Positions 7,963-17,580 of a stretch of DNA of 64,000 nt are shown one piece after another; the stretch's first letter is position 1, and each line of letters starts with the position of its first letter. A model generated the notes under the pieces. That model did not search any database and had not been told where the DNA came from. It worked only from the letters and a program-made list of their open reading frames with translations. The position numbers and the translations under genes were made by a program. This DNA comes from Geomonas propionica (GTDB lineage Bacteria > Desulfobacterota > Desulfuromonadia > Geobacterales > Geobacteraceae): contig NZ_JAEMHK010000005.1 in NCBI RefSeq assembly GCF_016458235.1, forward strand, positions 62,001 through 126,000. The letters run 5' to 3'.

Positions 7963-8043
7963 ATGTTGATGAAACTCAGTCTGATCCTGTGCGCCCTGAC
8001 TTGGGGCGGCATCGTCTTGATAGTCACTTTTAAGCGCAAATAA
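7963..8043 (+). CDS. 26-aa single-helix membrane miniprotein
   Basis: ATG 7963 to TAA 8043 encodes 26 residues, MLMKLSLILCALTW through IVLIVTFKRK: one hydrophobic helix with a basic C-terminus. GCGAGG precedes the ATG by 8 bases. It lies between the tetR-type gene and the efflux adaptor gene on the same strand. Because it is so short, the coding call rests on hydrophobic pattern, ribosome site and context only. It could be a pump-associated helper helix, a leader peptide, or chance. Confidence 0.45.
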   Translation: MLMKLSLILCALTWGGIVLIVTFKRK

Positions 8044-8111
8044 CCGGGCGGGCCGCGGGGCGCCGCTTGCATCCTTTTTAACGGCAACAACCAACCACAC
8101 GAGGTGTTTTC

Positions 8112-9425
8112 ATGCAGATCAAGTACAGGGCACAGTTGTTATCCGTCGTTGTAGTTCTGAGCGGCTCACTGCTTCTCGCCGGGTGCGGCAAGAAACAGCA
8201 GCAGGCCGGCCCGCCGATGGGGCCGGCCGAGGTGGGCGTCATCGAGGTGAAGCCGGAGCGCGTCGCCCTGACCACCGAACTTCCGGGGCGCACCTCTCCA
8301 TATCTGATCGCCGAGGTCCGTCCCCAGGTGAGCGGCATCGTCCTGAAACGGGTCTTCACCGAGGGGAGCGACGTCAAGGCCGGCCAGGTGCTGTATCAGA
8401 TCGATCCCGCGACCTACCAGGCCGCCTACGCCAGCGCCAAGGCCAGCGAGGCGCGCGCCGAAGCCAACGTCCTCCCTGCCAAGCTGAAGGAGGAGCGTTT
8501 CCGCGAACTGGTCAAGATCAACGCGGTCAGCAAGCAGGACTACGACGCCGCCTACGCCGCGCTCAAGCAGGCCGAGGCCGACGTCGCCTCCGCGAAGGCA
8601 GCCGTCGAGACGGCGCGGATCAACCTGGCCTACACCAAGGTGACCGCCCCCATTTCCGGCCGCATCGGACGCTCCACCGTGACCGACGGCGCGCTGGTGA
8701 CCGCGAGCCAGCCGACCGCCCTGGCCACCATCCAGCAGCTATCCACGGTGTACGTCGACGTGACCCAGTCGAGCTCCGACATGCTGAAACTGAACCGCAG
8801 CCTCGCCACCGGGCTTTTGAAGCGCGACCAGGCCGGCCAGGCCCGGGTCAAGCTCCTGCTCGAAGACGGCACCCCGTACCCGGTGACCGGCTCGCTCAAG
8901 TTCTCCGACGTGACCGTGGACCAGAGCACCGGCTCCATCACCGTGCGCGCGGTGTTCCCGAACCCGAAGCAGACCCTGCTCCCCGGCATGTTTGTGCGTG
9001 CCATCCTGGAGGAGGGGATCAACGAGTCCGCGATCCTGATCCCGCAGCGCGGCGTGACCCGCAATGCGGCAGGCCAGGCCATCGTCATGGTGGTGGGCGC
9101 CGAGAACAAGGTCGAACCCAGGCCGATCCAGGTGGCCCGCACCGTGGGTGACGCCTGGCTGGTGAGCTCCGGCTTGAAGCCGGGCGAGAAGGTAATCCTG
9201 GAGGGGCTGCAGAAGGCGCGTCCCGGCACCCAGGTCAAGGTGGTGCCATTCCAGTCCCCCGAAGGGCAGGGCGGCCCGGGTGCAGCTCCCGGCGCGGCAG
9301 GCCAGGGTGGTCCGGCAGCGGCCGGGCAGGGCGGCGCAGGTGCCACCGGCGCCAAGCCGGCAGCTTCGGCAGCCCCGGGCGCCCCGGCAGCACCCGCAGC
9401 CCCGGCACAATCCCAGAAGAAGTAA
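8112..9425 (+). CDS. RND efflux periplasmic adaptor (membrane fusion lipoprotein)
   Basis: A 437-aa AcrA/MexA-type adaptor. The signal peptide ends in a lipobox (LLLAGC, Cys about residue 25), so it should be anchored to the inner membrane by lipid. Lipoyl half-motifs (RPQVSGIVLKR and KVTAPISGRIGR) flank the coiled-coil hairpin at about residues 95-170, followed by the beta-barrel and membrane-proximal domains. The last 60 residues are an unusual Gly/Ala/Pro/Gln-rich tail, longer than in AcrA. It bridges the pump and the outer-membrane channel encoded next. RBS ACGAGGTG precedes ATG 8112. Confidence 0.95.
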   Translation: MQIKYRAQLLSVVVVLSGSLLLAGCGKKQQQAGPPMGPAEVGVIEVKPERVALTTELPGRTSPYLIAEVRPQVSGIVLKRVFTEGSDVKAGQVLYQIDPATYQAAYASAKASEARAEANVLPAKLKEERFRELVKINAVSKQDYDAAYAALKQAEADVASAKAAVETARINLAYTKVTAPISGRIGRSTVTDGALVTASQPTALATIQQLSTVYVDVTQSSSDMLKLNRSLATGLLKRDQAGQARVKLLLEDGTPYPVTGSLKFSDVTVDQSTGSITVRAVFPNPKQTLLPGMFVRAILEEGINESAILIPQRGVTRNAAGQAIVMVVGAENKVEPRPIQVARTVGDAWLVSSGLKPGEKVILEGLQKARPGTQVKVVPFQSPEGQGGPGAAPGAAGQGGPAAAGQGGAGATGAKPAASAAPGAPAAPAAPAQSQKK

Positions 9426-9457
9426 TCGGCGAACCACACAGGCGCACACAGCAGACG

Positions 9458-9494
9458 TCCACGTAGAACGCAGAACATAAGAACGTAGAACGTC
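9458..9494. repeat. Short degenerate tandem repeat between adaptor and pump genes
   Basis: The unit ACGTAGAACG or AGAACATAAGAACG is repeated about three times. It occupies most of the 95-base gap and leaves the pump gene's AAGGAGC ribosome site free. Confidence 0.6.
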
Positions 9495-9520
9495 GCCTTT
9501 AGATTTAAGGAGCTTATTCC

Positions 9521-12500
9521 ATGTCCAGGTTTTTCATAAACAGACCCATCTTCGCCTGGGTTATCGCCATCGCCGTCATGCTGGCTGGCCTGCTGGCCAT
9601 GAAGTCGCTGCCGGTCTCCCAGTACCCGCCCATCGCGCCGCCGCAGATCTCGATCAACGCCATGTACCCGGGCGCCTCGGCCCAGACGGTTCAGGACACC
9701 GTGACCCAGGTGATCGAGCAAAAGATGAACGGCATCGACAACCTGATCTACATGTCCTCCACCAGTGACTCCGCGGGCGCGGTCTCCATCAACCTGACCT
9801 TCAGGGCCGGGACCGATCCGAACATCGCCCAGGTGCAGGTGCAGAACAAGCTGCAACTCGCCACGCCGCTTCTGCCGCAGGTGGTGCAGAAGCAGGGGAT
9901 CCAGGTCGTCAAATCGACCCGCAACTTCCTGATGATCGTCGGCATCGTCTCCGAGGACGGCAGCCTGAACCGCTACCAGCTGACCGACTACATGGTGTCC
10001 AACGTCCAGGACATCGTGAGCCGTATCGAGGGCGTGGGCGAGGTGACCGTGTTCGGTTCCCAGAATGCGATGCGCATCTGGTTGAACCCTGAAAAACTCA
10101 ACAATTACAAGCTGACCCCGGCCGACGTCACCAACGCGCTGCAGGCCCAGAACGCGCAGGTCTCCGCCGGCCAGTTCGGCGGCATGCCGGCCATGCAGGG
10201 GCAGCAGTTAAACGCCACCATCACGGCGCGCACCCTGTTGCAGAACCAGGAGCAGTTCCAGGAGATCGTGCTGCGCACCAACCCCGACGGCTCCACCGTG
10301 AAGCTCAGGGACGTAGCCAAGATCGACATCGGCACCGAGAACTACGACACGCTGGCACGCTACAAGGGCAAGCCGGTGGCCGCCATGGCGCTGCGCCTTG
10401 CCGCCGGCGCCAACGCGCTCGACACCGCGGAGCGGGTCAAGACCAAGATGGCTGAGCTGGAGAAGTTCTTCCCCGGCGGTGCCAAGGTGGTCTATCCCTA
10501 CGACACCACGCCCTTCGTGAAGATCTCCATGGAGGAGGTCGTGAAGACCCTGATCGAGGCCGTGTGCCTGGTCTTCATCATCATGTTCCTGTTCCTGCAG
10601 AACATCAGGGCGACCCTGATCCCGACCATCGCGGTGCCGGTCGTGCTCCTGGGTACCCTGGGGGTGCTCTTCGCAGCGGGCTTCTCCATCAACACCCTGA
10701 CCATGTTCGCCCTGGTCATCGTCATCGGCCTCCTGGTCGACGACGCCATCGTCGTGGTCGAGAACGTGGAAAGGATCATGACCGAGGAGGGGCTTTCACC
10801 ACACGACGCCACGGTGAAGTCGATGGGGCAGATCACCTCGGCCCTGTGGGGCATCGCCACCGTCCTTTGCGCCGTTTTCATCCCGATGGCGTTTTTCGGA
10901 GGCTCCACCGGCGTCATCTACCGCCAGTTCTCCATCACCATCGTCTCCGCGATGATTCTGTCGGTTTTCACCGCCCAGATCCTGACCCCGGCCTTGTGTT
11001 CCACCCTCCTGAAGCCGGTCGTCAAGGGTCATGAGGCCTGCGAATCGGGCTGGTTCTGCGGCTTCTTCCGCTGGTTCAACAAGATCTTCGACAAGGCACG
11101 CCACAAGTACGAGTCCATCGTGGGCAACTCCTTCAGGAAGCCCCTGCGCTACCTGGCCTTCTACGGCTTCCTGGTCGGCATTATGGCCTTCTTCTTCCTG
11201 CGCCTCCCCACCGCGTTCCTACCGGATGAGGACCAGGGCTTCATCGTCTGCCAGATCCAGCTTCCGGCCGGCGCCACCCAGGAACGCACCCTCAAGATGC
11301 TCGAGAAGGTGGAACAGCACTTCATGGAAAACGAGAAGAAGAGCGTCGACTCCCTGATCACGGTGGCGGGCTTCAGCTTCGCCGGCCGTGGCCAGAACAT
11401 GGGCCTCGCCTTCGTGAAGTTGAAGAACTGGAAAGAGCGTCCCACCCCGGACCTGAAAGCCCCCGCCGTAGCCGGCCGCGCCATGGGTGCTTTCTCGAAG
11501 TTCCGCGACGGCATGGCCTTCGCCTTCTCGCCGCCGGCAGTGGTTGAGTTGGGCCAGGCCAACGGCTTCGACTTCCACCTGCAGGACCGCGCGGGCCTTG
11601 GGCACCAGGCGCTCATGGACGCCAGGAACCAGCTCCTGGGCATGGCGAGCCAGAACAAGAAGCTGATGGCGGTGCGCCCCAACGGCCAGGACGATACCCC
11701 GCAGTTCAAGCTGAACATCGACGACGTCCGCGCCGGCGCCCTGGGGGTGTCGCTCGCTGACATCAACAACACCCTGGCCACGGCCTGGGGTTCTTCCTAC
11801 GTCAACGACTTCCTGCAAAACGGCAGGGTCAAGAAGGTGTACCTGCAGGCCGACGCGGCCTACCGCATGGTCCCCGAGGACATCAACAAGTGGTACGTGA
11901 AAAACGACAAGGGAGAGATGGTCCCCTTCTCCGCCTTCGCCACCGCCAAATGGGAGCACGCCTCCCCGCGTCTTGAGCGCTACAACGGCATCCCCAGCAC
12001 CGAGATCATGGGTAACGCCGCCAAGGGGATCTCCACCGGCGAGGCGATGGCTGAGATGGAGGCCATGGCCGCCAAGCTCCCCGCCGGGATCAGCTACGAG
12101 TGGACCGGACTCTCCTACGAGGAGAAGGCCGCCGGCAAGCAGGCGCCGGCCCTCTACGCCATCTCGCTGCTGGTCGTCTTCTTGGCGGTCGCGGCACTGT
12201 ACGAGAGCTGGACCATACCGTTCGTCAACTTGCTCATGCTCCCCCTGGGCCTGGTCGGCGCGGTGACCGCGGTAACGCTCAGGGTGCTCCCGAACGACAT
12301 CTACCTGCAGATCGGCCTTCTGACCACCGTGGGCCTCTCCACCAAGAACGCCATCCTGATCATCCAGTTCATCAAGGACCAGATGCACCAGGGGCACGAA
12401 CTAGTCGAGGCGACGCTCACCGCGGTAAAGATCAGGCTGCGTCCGGTCATCATGACCTCGCTCGCCTTCTTCTTCGGCACCTTGCCGCTCGCGCTCACCA

Positions 12501-12676
12501 AGGGGGCGGGCGCGGGAGCGCAGAACGCCATCGGCACCGCGGTCACCGGCGGTCTGTTGTCGGCGACCTTCATCGACCTTATCTTCATACCGTTCTTCTT
12601 CGTCTTGGTGACGAAGACGTTCACCAAGAAGCACGGATCGGCCAAGAAAGCCGCTGCCGCTGCGGAGGTGCACTAG
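9521..12676 (+). CDS. RND multidrug efflux pump, HAE1/AcrB type
   Basis: A 1051-aa inner-membrane proton-driven transporter of normal AcrB length. The N-terminus ([17 protein letters not shown]) is diagnostic, and the proton-relay pair D407-D408 lies in [16 protein letters not shown] of TM4. Twelve membrane helices and two large periplasmic loops can be followed, with the second half re-entering at residue about 540. It should form a trimer with the adaptor and channel encoded on either side and expel hydrophobic compounds. AAGGAGC precedes ATG 9521. The stop is one base from the next start, so translation of pump and channel is probably coupled. Confidence 0.96.
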   Translation: MSRFFINRPIFAWVIAIAVMLAGLLAMKSLPVSQYPPIAPPQISINAMYPGASAQTVQDTVTQVIEQKMNGIDNLIYMSSTSDSAGAVSINLTFRAGTDPNIAQVQVQNKLQLATPLLPQVVQKQGIQVVKSTRNFLMIVGIVSEDGSLNRYQLTDYMVSNVQDIVSRIEGVGEVTVFGSQNAMRIWLNPEKLNNYKLTPADVTNALQAQNAQVSAGQFGGMPAMQGQQLNATITARTLLQNQEQFQEIVLRTNPDGSTVKLRDVAKIDIGTENYDTLARYKGKPVAAMALRLAAGANALDTAERVKTKMAELEKFFPGGAKVVYPYDTTPFVKISMEEVVKTLIEAVCLVFIIMFLFLQNIRATLIPTIAVPVVLLGTLGVLFAAGFSINTLTMFALVIVIGLLVDDAIVVVENVERIMTEEGLSPHDATVKSMGQITSALWGIATVLCAVFIPMAFFGGSTGVIYRQFSITIVSAMILSVFTAQILTPALCSTLLKPVVKGHEACESGWFCGFFRWFNKIFDKARHKYESIVGNSFRKPLRYLAFYGFLVGIMAFFFLRLPTAFLPDEDQGFIVCQIQLPAGATQERTLKMLEKVEQHFMENEKKSVDSLITVAGFSFAGRGQNMGLAFVKLKNWKERPTPDLKAPAVAGRAMGAFSKFRDGMAFAFSPPAVVELGQANGFDFHLQDRAGLGHQALMDARNQLLGMASQNKKLMAVRPNGQDDTPQFKLNIDDVRAGALGVSLADINNTLATAWGSSYVNDFLQNGRVKKVYLQADAAYRMVPEDINKWYVKNDKGEMVPFSAFATAKWEHASPRLERYNGIPSTEIMGNAAKGISTGEAMAEMEAMAAKLPAGISYEWTGLSYEEKAAGKQAPALYAISLLVVFLAVAALYESWTIPFVNLLMLPLGLVGAVTAVTLRVLPNDIYLQIGLLTTVGLSTKNAILIIQFIKDQMHQGHELVEATLTAVKIRLRPVIMTSLAFFFGTLPLALTKGAGAGAQNAIGTAVTGGLLSATFIDLIFIPFFFVLVTKTFTKKHGSAKKAAAAAEVH

Positions 12677-12677
12677 C

Positions 12678-14093
12678 ATGACACGCACGATAGCCAGACC
12701 ACTTGCCCTGGCCGCCTTCCTGTTCCTGGGAGGATGCGCCTCAATGGCACCCAAATACACCCAGCCGGCCCCTCCGGTCGCCAATAACTGGCCGGCAGGT
12801 CCGGCCTACAAGGCGGAGCCGGTGGCGCAGAAGCCGCTGGCCGAGATCCCGTGGCAGGAATTCTTCGTCGAGCCGCAGTTGCAGAAACTGATCACGCTCG
12901 CCCTGGACAACAACCGCGACCTCAAGGTGGCCGTGCTGAACATGGACCGCTACCGCGCCCTGTACCAGATCAGGCGCGCCGACCTCCTCCCCACGGTGAC
13001 CGGTGACGGCGCATTTTCCGTCAGGAAGACGGCGGACGACCTGACCCAGAACGGCAACGGCGGCGTCGGCCACTCTTACAACGTCTCGGTCGGCATCAGT
13101 TCCTACGAGTTGGACTTGTTCGGCAGGATCAGGAGTCTGAAGGACCAGGCCCTGGAGCAGTACCTCGCCACCGAACAGGCAAGGCGCGGCGTGCAGATCA
13201 CCCTGGTATCCCAGGTGGCCAACGCCTACCTGACCCTTGGCTCCGACCTGGAGCGCCTGCTACTTGCCAAGGATACCCTGGCCAACCAGCAGGAGTCCTA
13301 CCGGCTCAGCAAGAGCAGGTTCGAAGCAGGGGTTGCTTCCGCCCTGGACCTGCAGCAGGCACAGACCAGCGTCGACTCCGCCCGGGTGGACATCGCCCGT
13401 TACACCACGCTAGTGGCCCAGGATCTGAACGCCCTGGTCCTGGTGGTCGGTTCCGACGTCCCGCAGGATCTCCTGCCCAAGTCGCTGACCGAGGCTCTGA
13501 CCGCGGTCAGCGACGTGGCGCCCGGGCTTCCGTCCGACGTGCTCCTCTCTCGGCCCGACATCCTGCAGGCCGAGTTCAACCTGAAAGGGGCCAACGCCAA
13601 TATCGGTGCAGCGCGCGCCGCATTTTTCCCGCGCATCGCCCTCACCACCAGCGTGGGCTTTGGCAGTGATCAGCTTTCCGGCCTGTTCAAGGGAGGCAAC
13701 CTCGCCTGGAGCTTCGCACCCAGCATCTCCGTGCCGATCTTCGAGGGGGGGCGTAACAAGGCCAACCTCGACGTGGCCCAGGTGGACCGCGACATAGCAG
13801 TGGCGCAGTACGAGAAAGCAATCCAGATCGCGTTCCGCGAGGTGGCAGATGCCCTGGCGCAGCGCGGCACCATCGACGAGCAGGTGGCGGCGCAGCAGTC
13901 CCTGACCGGCGCCACCGCCGAGACCTTCCGTCTCTCCCAGGCCCGCTACCAGACCGGGGTCGACAGCTACCTCAACGTCCTGGACGCGCAGCGCTCTCTG
14001 TACGCGGCCCAGCAGAACCTGATCACCACCCGCCTCGCGCGACTGAACAACATGGTCACCCTGTACAAGGTACTGGGCGGCGGTAGCAAGTAA
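12678..14093 (+). CDS. Outer-membrane efflux channel lipoprotein (OprM/NodT family)
   Basis: A 471-aa TolC-fold channel of the NodT lipoprotein subfamily. The signal peptide ends in FLGGC, placing the lipidated Cys at about residue 20. Two repeated halves follow, each with long coiled-coil helices ([20 protein letters not shown] and the [20 protein letters not shown] counterpart) typical of the trimeric alpha-barrel. It completes a tripartite pump with the preceding adaptor and transporter. The gene starts one base after the pump stop codon. A GC-rich hairpin lies just past its end. Confidence 0.95.
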   Translation: MTRTIARPLALAAFLFLGGCASMAPKYTQPAPPVANNWPAGPAYKAEPVAQKPLAEIPWQEFFVEPQLQKLITLALDNNRDLKVAVLNMDRYRALYQIRRADLLPTVTGDGAFSVRKTADDLTQNGNGGVGHSYNVSVGISSYELDLFGRIRSLKDQALEQYLATEQARRGVQITLVSQVANAYLTLGSDLERLLLAKDTLANQQESYRLSKSRFEAGVASALDLQQAQTSVDSARVDIARYTTLVAQDLNALVLVVGSDVPQDLLPKSLTEALTAVSDVAPGLPSDVLLSRPDILQAEFNLKGANANIGAARAAFFPRIALTTSVGFGSDQLSGLFKGGNLAWSFAPSISVPIFEGGRNKANLDVAQVDRDIAVAQYEKAIQIAFREVADALAQRGTIDEQVAAQQSLTGATAETFRLSQARYQTGVDSYLNVLDAQRSLYAAQQNLITTRLARLNNMVTLYKVLGGGSK

Positions 14094-14105
14094 GACACAA
14101 AACAG

Positions 14106-14129
14106 CCCCGGGCCGGTAGCGGCCCGGGG
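14106..14129. other. GC-rich hairpin after the channel gene
   Basis: CCCCGGGCCG and CGGCCCGGGG form a perfect 10-bp stem with loop GTAG. No T-run follows, so it is not a standard terminator. It precedes the 43-aa gene at 14192 and could protect or partly terminate the efflux mRNA. Confidence 0.5.
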
Positions 14130-14191
14130 AAGCAGTACCCCGCGCAGGGGGGCGAACTGTGTCGAATCCCCTGTGGCCGAAAGGAGCCCCG

Positions 14192-14323
14192 TTGTCCCGT
14201 GCACGCCTCACTCTCTACTGCTGCATCGCCGCCCTCGCCTTGATCGTCGCCTACTACACACTCGCTCCCGAACCGCAACCGGAGTGGCCGGTCAACCTGG
14301 TCCACTTTCTTCTCAAGCACTAG
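14192..14323 (+). CDS. 43-aa single-helix membrane miniprotein
   Basis: TTG 14192 to TAG 14323, preceded by AAAGGAG at ideal spacing. The product has a short basic N-terminus, a hydrophobic helix at about residues 7-24 (TLYCCIAALALIVAYYTL) and a Pro/Glu-rich outer tail ending LLKH. It follows the three efflux genes in the same direction. By size and topology it resembles small pump partners such as AcrZ, but no sequence similarity is claimed. Confidence 0.6.
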   Translation: MSRARLTLYCCIAALALIVAYYTLAPEPQPEWPVNLVHFLLKH

Positions 14324-14431
14324 AGTTTCCCCGCGCCGCTGCGCCGTATCCAGCCAGGTCTAATGTGTGACGGTGAGAAAAGATGGTATAACTTAAGCTT
14401 GTTGTCGAAATCGGCTTCACGGGGGGACCCC

Positions 14432-15418
14432 ATGCAAGTTTGTCGACCGGCCGCGCGCTTTTGTGCACTCCTCGCAGTTGCAGTCCTGCCCTTATTGCCA
14501 TCCAGTTCATTCGCTGCTTCTATTCAATCCTTCACCATCTCCTCAGGCACCACCACCAGTTCCTATTACGCAGCGGCCAGCGCCACCGCCAAGATCTTCA
14601 ACAAAAAGAGTGCGGTGTACGGCATGAGGCTCGCTACCGTCGCTTCGGCGGGGTCGGTAGCCAACATCGACGCCGTGGCGGAGGGGAGGGCGGCCTTCGG
14701 CATCGCCGAGACGGAACTCTTGAAGAGGGCGATGCAGGGGGTACGTCCCTGGGAGGGTAAGGCAAGAGGGAAACTGCGGGCGGTGCTCGGGCTCTACCCG
14801 GCAACGGTCACCATCGTGGCGGCGGTGGACAGCGGCATAAAGCGCGTCGCTGACCTGAAGGGGAAAAGGCTCAATATCGGCGCTCCCGGCTCCATCGACA
14901 ACACCTACGCCAATGCGCTGCTGCAGATGTCGGGACTCAACCCCGGTGAGGTGATCAGCTCCCAGCACTCCACGGCGATCGCCCCGGAACTGCTGCAAAA
15001 AGGCGACATCGACGCCTATCTCTGCATCGTCGGCCACCCGAACCTGACGGTGCTGGAGGCAAGCGCCGGTGACCGCAAGGTGCTCCTGGTCCCGCTGGAC
15101 GAAACCCTGATTAAACAGGTGACCGCCAACAACCCGCTGCTCGCGCCGGTGCTCATCCCCATGCGCTTCTACCCCAACGTGCAAGTCAGCGGCACCGTGC
15201 AGAGCCTGGGCGTTCGTACTGTCTTGTTCACCTCTGCCGACCAGTCCGACGAGTCCGTGTACCATGTGGTGCGCGAGATCCTCGGCAACCTCGACCTGTT
15301 CCGGCGTCAGCACCCCATTCTTCAGGATCTGACACAGGAGCAGGCGGCCCAGGTCACCGTAATCCCCCTGCACCCAGGGGCGGCCCGTTATTTCAAAGAG
15401 TCCGGCCTGATCCCCTAG
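14432..15418 (+). CDS. TAXI-type TRAP transporter substrate-binding protein
   Basis: A 328-aa periplasmic protein with a signal peptide (residues 1-29, ending SFAAS) and a TAXI-family fold: ISSGTTTSSYYAAASATAKIF, then ADLKGKRLNIGAPGS and NTYANALLQMSG. TAXI proteins capture small organic acids or amino acids for DctQM-type permeases, but no permease gene is adjacent here. ATG 14432 is chosen because the signal peptide begins there. It is the first of four same-strand genes leading to an MlaA-type protein, so it may work in the envelope rather than in classic TRAP uptake. Confidence 0.82.
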   Translation: MQVCRPAARFCALLAVAVLPLLPSSSFAASIQSFTISSGTTTSSYYAAASATAKIFNKKSAVYGMRLATVASAGSVANIDAVAEGRAAFGIAETELLKRAMQGVRPWEGKARGKLRAVLGLYPATVTIVAAVDSGIKRVADLKGKRLNIGAPGSIDNTYANALLQMSGLNPGEVISSQHSTAIAPELLQKGDIDAYLCIVGHPNLTVLEASAGDRKVLLVPLDETLIKQVTANNPLLAPVLIPMRFYPNVQVSGTVQSLGVRTVLFTSADQSDESVYHVVREILGNLDLFRRQHPILQDLTQEQAAQVTVIPLHPGAARYFKESGLIP

Positions 15419-15439
15419 CACCGGCTCTGGGAGGTATCC

Positions 15440-16729
15440 ATGAAACGTTTACTGGCATTGACCCTGCTGATCGTTTCCCTGCTCGCCGACCGGCCTGCCA
15501 CCGCGGCTCCCCCGCAATCCTATTTCTACCCGTTCGTGAACCCGTACGAGGCGACGGTGATGGAACTCCCGAAGGAATTCGAGGTCCGGCTACCGGACCA
15601 GGTCCCGGTTTACGAGTTCGTGATCCGTCCTTTCCCGCACCGGGAGATCCCCGAGGTGTTCTGGTACGAGAAGGGGCTCGCTTGCTCGCTGGTGTACCAG
15701 GAACACAAGGCCCCGCTGGTCTTCCTGGTTGCCGGCTCAGGTTCCCGTTTCGACGTGCCGCGCATGCTGAAGTTGCAAAAGGTACTCTACCAGGCGGGCT
15801 TCCACGTCATCTCCATCACCTCGCCGACCCACATGGACTTCGTGGTGAACGCGGCCAGCGGACTCCCGGGCATTGCCACCGATGACGCCAAGGACCTGTA
15901 CCGGGTGATGGACCTGGCCTACCAGAAGGTGCGCGATCGCATCCAGGTCTCCCAGTTCCTGCTTGCGGGCTACAGCCTGGGCGGCTTCGATGCCGCTTTC
16001 GTCGCCAAACTCGACGATCGGGAACACCACTTCGACTTCAAGCGCGTGCTCCTGATCAACCCGCCGGTCTGCCTGTACGACTCGGTTTCGGCGCTGGACC
16101 GGCTGCTGGTGCAGAACGTCCCTGGGGGGATGGACAACTTCGACACCTGGTTCCGCGGCGTCTTCAGCGAGACCATGCACCTGACCGAATCGTGGGGACC
16201 GGGCGGGTTGAGCGGCGAGTCGATGTACCGCACCTACAAGCGGATGCAGCCCAGCGAAAGCAACCTGGCGGCCCTGATAGGTCTGACGGCGCGCATGAAC
16301 GCGGCCGACATGATTTTCACCGCGGACGTGATGAACGGGGGAGGCTACATCGTTCCCAAAAACGTCCGTCTCACCTCGACCACCTCGCTCACCCGCTACG
16401 CAACCGTTGCCTACAAGACCAGCTTCATCGATTACTTCGAACAGTGGCTGTTCCCGCATTACCAGAAGATGGAGCCGGGCCTGACCCGCGAGGAACTGCT
16501 GCGGCGGGAAACCCTGCGCTCGCTCGAGGGATACCTGAAAGGATCCGGCAAGTTCGGGCTCATCCACAACGAGGACGACATCATCCTGGTCCCCGGGGAC
16601 ATCGAGTACCTGGAACGGGTTTTCGGCGACCGGGCCTGGATCTTCCCCAGCGGCGGTCACATGGGCAACATGTTCCACCCAGACGTCGTCTCTGCCATCA
16701 CCGGCTTTCTCAAAGGGAAGGAGGAGTGA
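15440..16729 (+). CDS. Exported alpha/beta-hydrolase-fold protein
   Basis: A 429-aa protein with an N-terminal signal peptide (MKRLLALTLLIVSLLAD..ATAAP). The middle shows an alpha/beta hydrolase core: APLVFLVAGSG near the oxyanion strand, a nucleophile elbow GYSLGG at about residue 178, and a late GGHMGNMF that could supply the catalytic histidine. It is probably a periplasmic lipase or esterase-like enzyme. GGGAGG precedes ATG 15440. The stop lies two bases before the MlaA gene, which suggests coupling and a role in lipid handling. Substrate is unknown. Confidence 0.75.
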   Translation: MKRLLALTLLIVSLLADRPATAAPPQSYFYPFVNPYEATVMELPKEFEVRLPDQVPVYEFVIRPFPHREIPEVFWYEKGLACSLVYQEHKAPLVFLVAGSGSRFDVPRMLKLQKVLYQAGFHVISITSPTHMDFVVNAASGLPGIATDDAKDLYRVMDLAYQKVRDRIQVSQFLLAGYSLGGFDAAFVAKLDDREHHFDFKRVLLINPPVCLYDSVSALDRLLVQNVPGGMDNFDTWFRGVFSETMHLTESWGPGGLSGESMYRTYKRMQPSESNLAALIGLTARMNAADMIFTADVMNGGGYIVPKNVRLTSTTSLTRYATVAYKTSFIDYFEQWLFPHYQKMEPGLTREELLRRETLRSLEGYLKGSGKFGLIHNEDDIILVPGDIEYLERVFGDRAWIFPSGGHMGNMFHPDVVSAITGFLKGKEE

Positions 16730-16731
16730 TC

Positions 16732-17565
16732 ATGAAAAACTACAGAGATCACATACCGTGCTCGATGGCTTATGCAACAGCGAAACGGAGCGCCGGTTTC
16801 CTTACCAAGGGAAGCCTCCTGGTGCCGCTGCTGGCTGTGCTGCTGCTCTCCGCCTGCAGTACCGCGCCCATAGTGACCGGTCCGGTCGAGCCGCCGCTCA
16901 GGCGCTACGAGGACCTGGTCAAGCCCGGGCAGCCCAACATGCTGGACGTGAAGGATTCCGTGGAGGGGTTCAACCGCGGCAGCTACCGGTTCAACTATTA
17001 CTTCGACGAGTACCTCTATCGCCCGATTGTGCGCGGGTACGAGTTCATCACGCCCAACTACGTCGAGGACCGCGTCTCCGACGCGATCGACAACCTCGGT
17101 GAAATTACGAACTTGACTAATAATCTCATGCAGTTCAATCTCAAGGCCGCCGGCATCACGGTAAGCCGGTTCGTGATCAACTCGACCATCGGCGTGGGCG
17201 GCCTGTGGGATCAGGCCAAAAAGATGGGGCTCAACCGTCAGACCGAGGATTTTGGGCTCACGCTGGGGCATTACGGCAGCGGCAGCGGCACCTATCTGAT
17301 GCTCCCGGTGCTGGGCGCCTCCAACGTCAGGGACACCACGGGCCTCGTGGCGGATGTGGCCACTTCGAACTACCTTGGCCCGGTGGCATGGATCAACGAC
17401 AGCACCTTCACCTATGCTTATTCCGGCATCTATGCCGTGGATCGCCGGCACCGTATCCCTTTCAGGTACCGCCAGACCGGGTCGCCCTTCGAATACGAGT
17501 TGATCCGGAGCCTGTACACCATGAAGCGCGACTACGACATCGGTCAGACCGGCGAGGTCAAATAA
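16732..17565 (+). CDS. mlaA: MlaA/VacJ-type phospholipid-transport lipoprotein
   Basis: A 277-aa lipoprotein with a longer than usual N-terminal part before the lipobox (LLLSAC, Cys about residue 43). The MlaA core is recognisable from DSVEGFNRGSYRFNYYFDEY, then NLGEITNLTNNLMQ, RFVINSTIGVGGLWDQAKK, and GHYGSGSGTYLMLPVLG with DTTGLVAD. MlaA removes misplaced phospholipid from the outer leaflet of the outer membrane. ATG 16732 follows AAGGAGGAG. No mlaFEDCB genes are nearby in the window; the unusual neighbours are a TAXI protein and a hydrolase. Confidence 0.92.
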   Translation: MKNYRDHIPCSMAYATAKRSAGFLTKGSLLVPLLAVLLLSACSTAPIVTGPVEPPLRRYEDLVKPGQPNMLDVKDSVEGFNRGSYRFNYYFDEYLYRPIVRGYEFITPNYVEDRVSDAIDNLGEITNLTNNLMQFNLKAAGITVSRFVINSTIGVGGLWDQAKKMGLNRQTEDFGLTLGHYGSGSGTYLMLPVLGASNVRDTTGLVADVATSNYLGPVAWINDSTFTYAYSGIYAVDRRHRIPFRYRQTGSPFEYELIRSLYTMKRDYDIGQTGEVK

Positions 17566-17580
17566 GTACGGAGGCAGCAG

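Noticed and set aside
14106-14129. Strong hairpin considered as the efflux operon terminator
   Set aside because: No T-run follows and a gene with a good ribosome site lies just downstream, so it was listed only as a structure.
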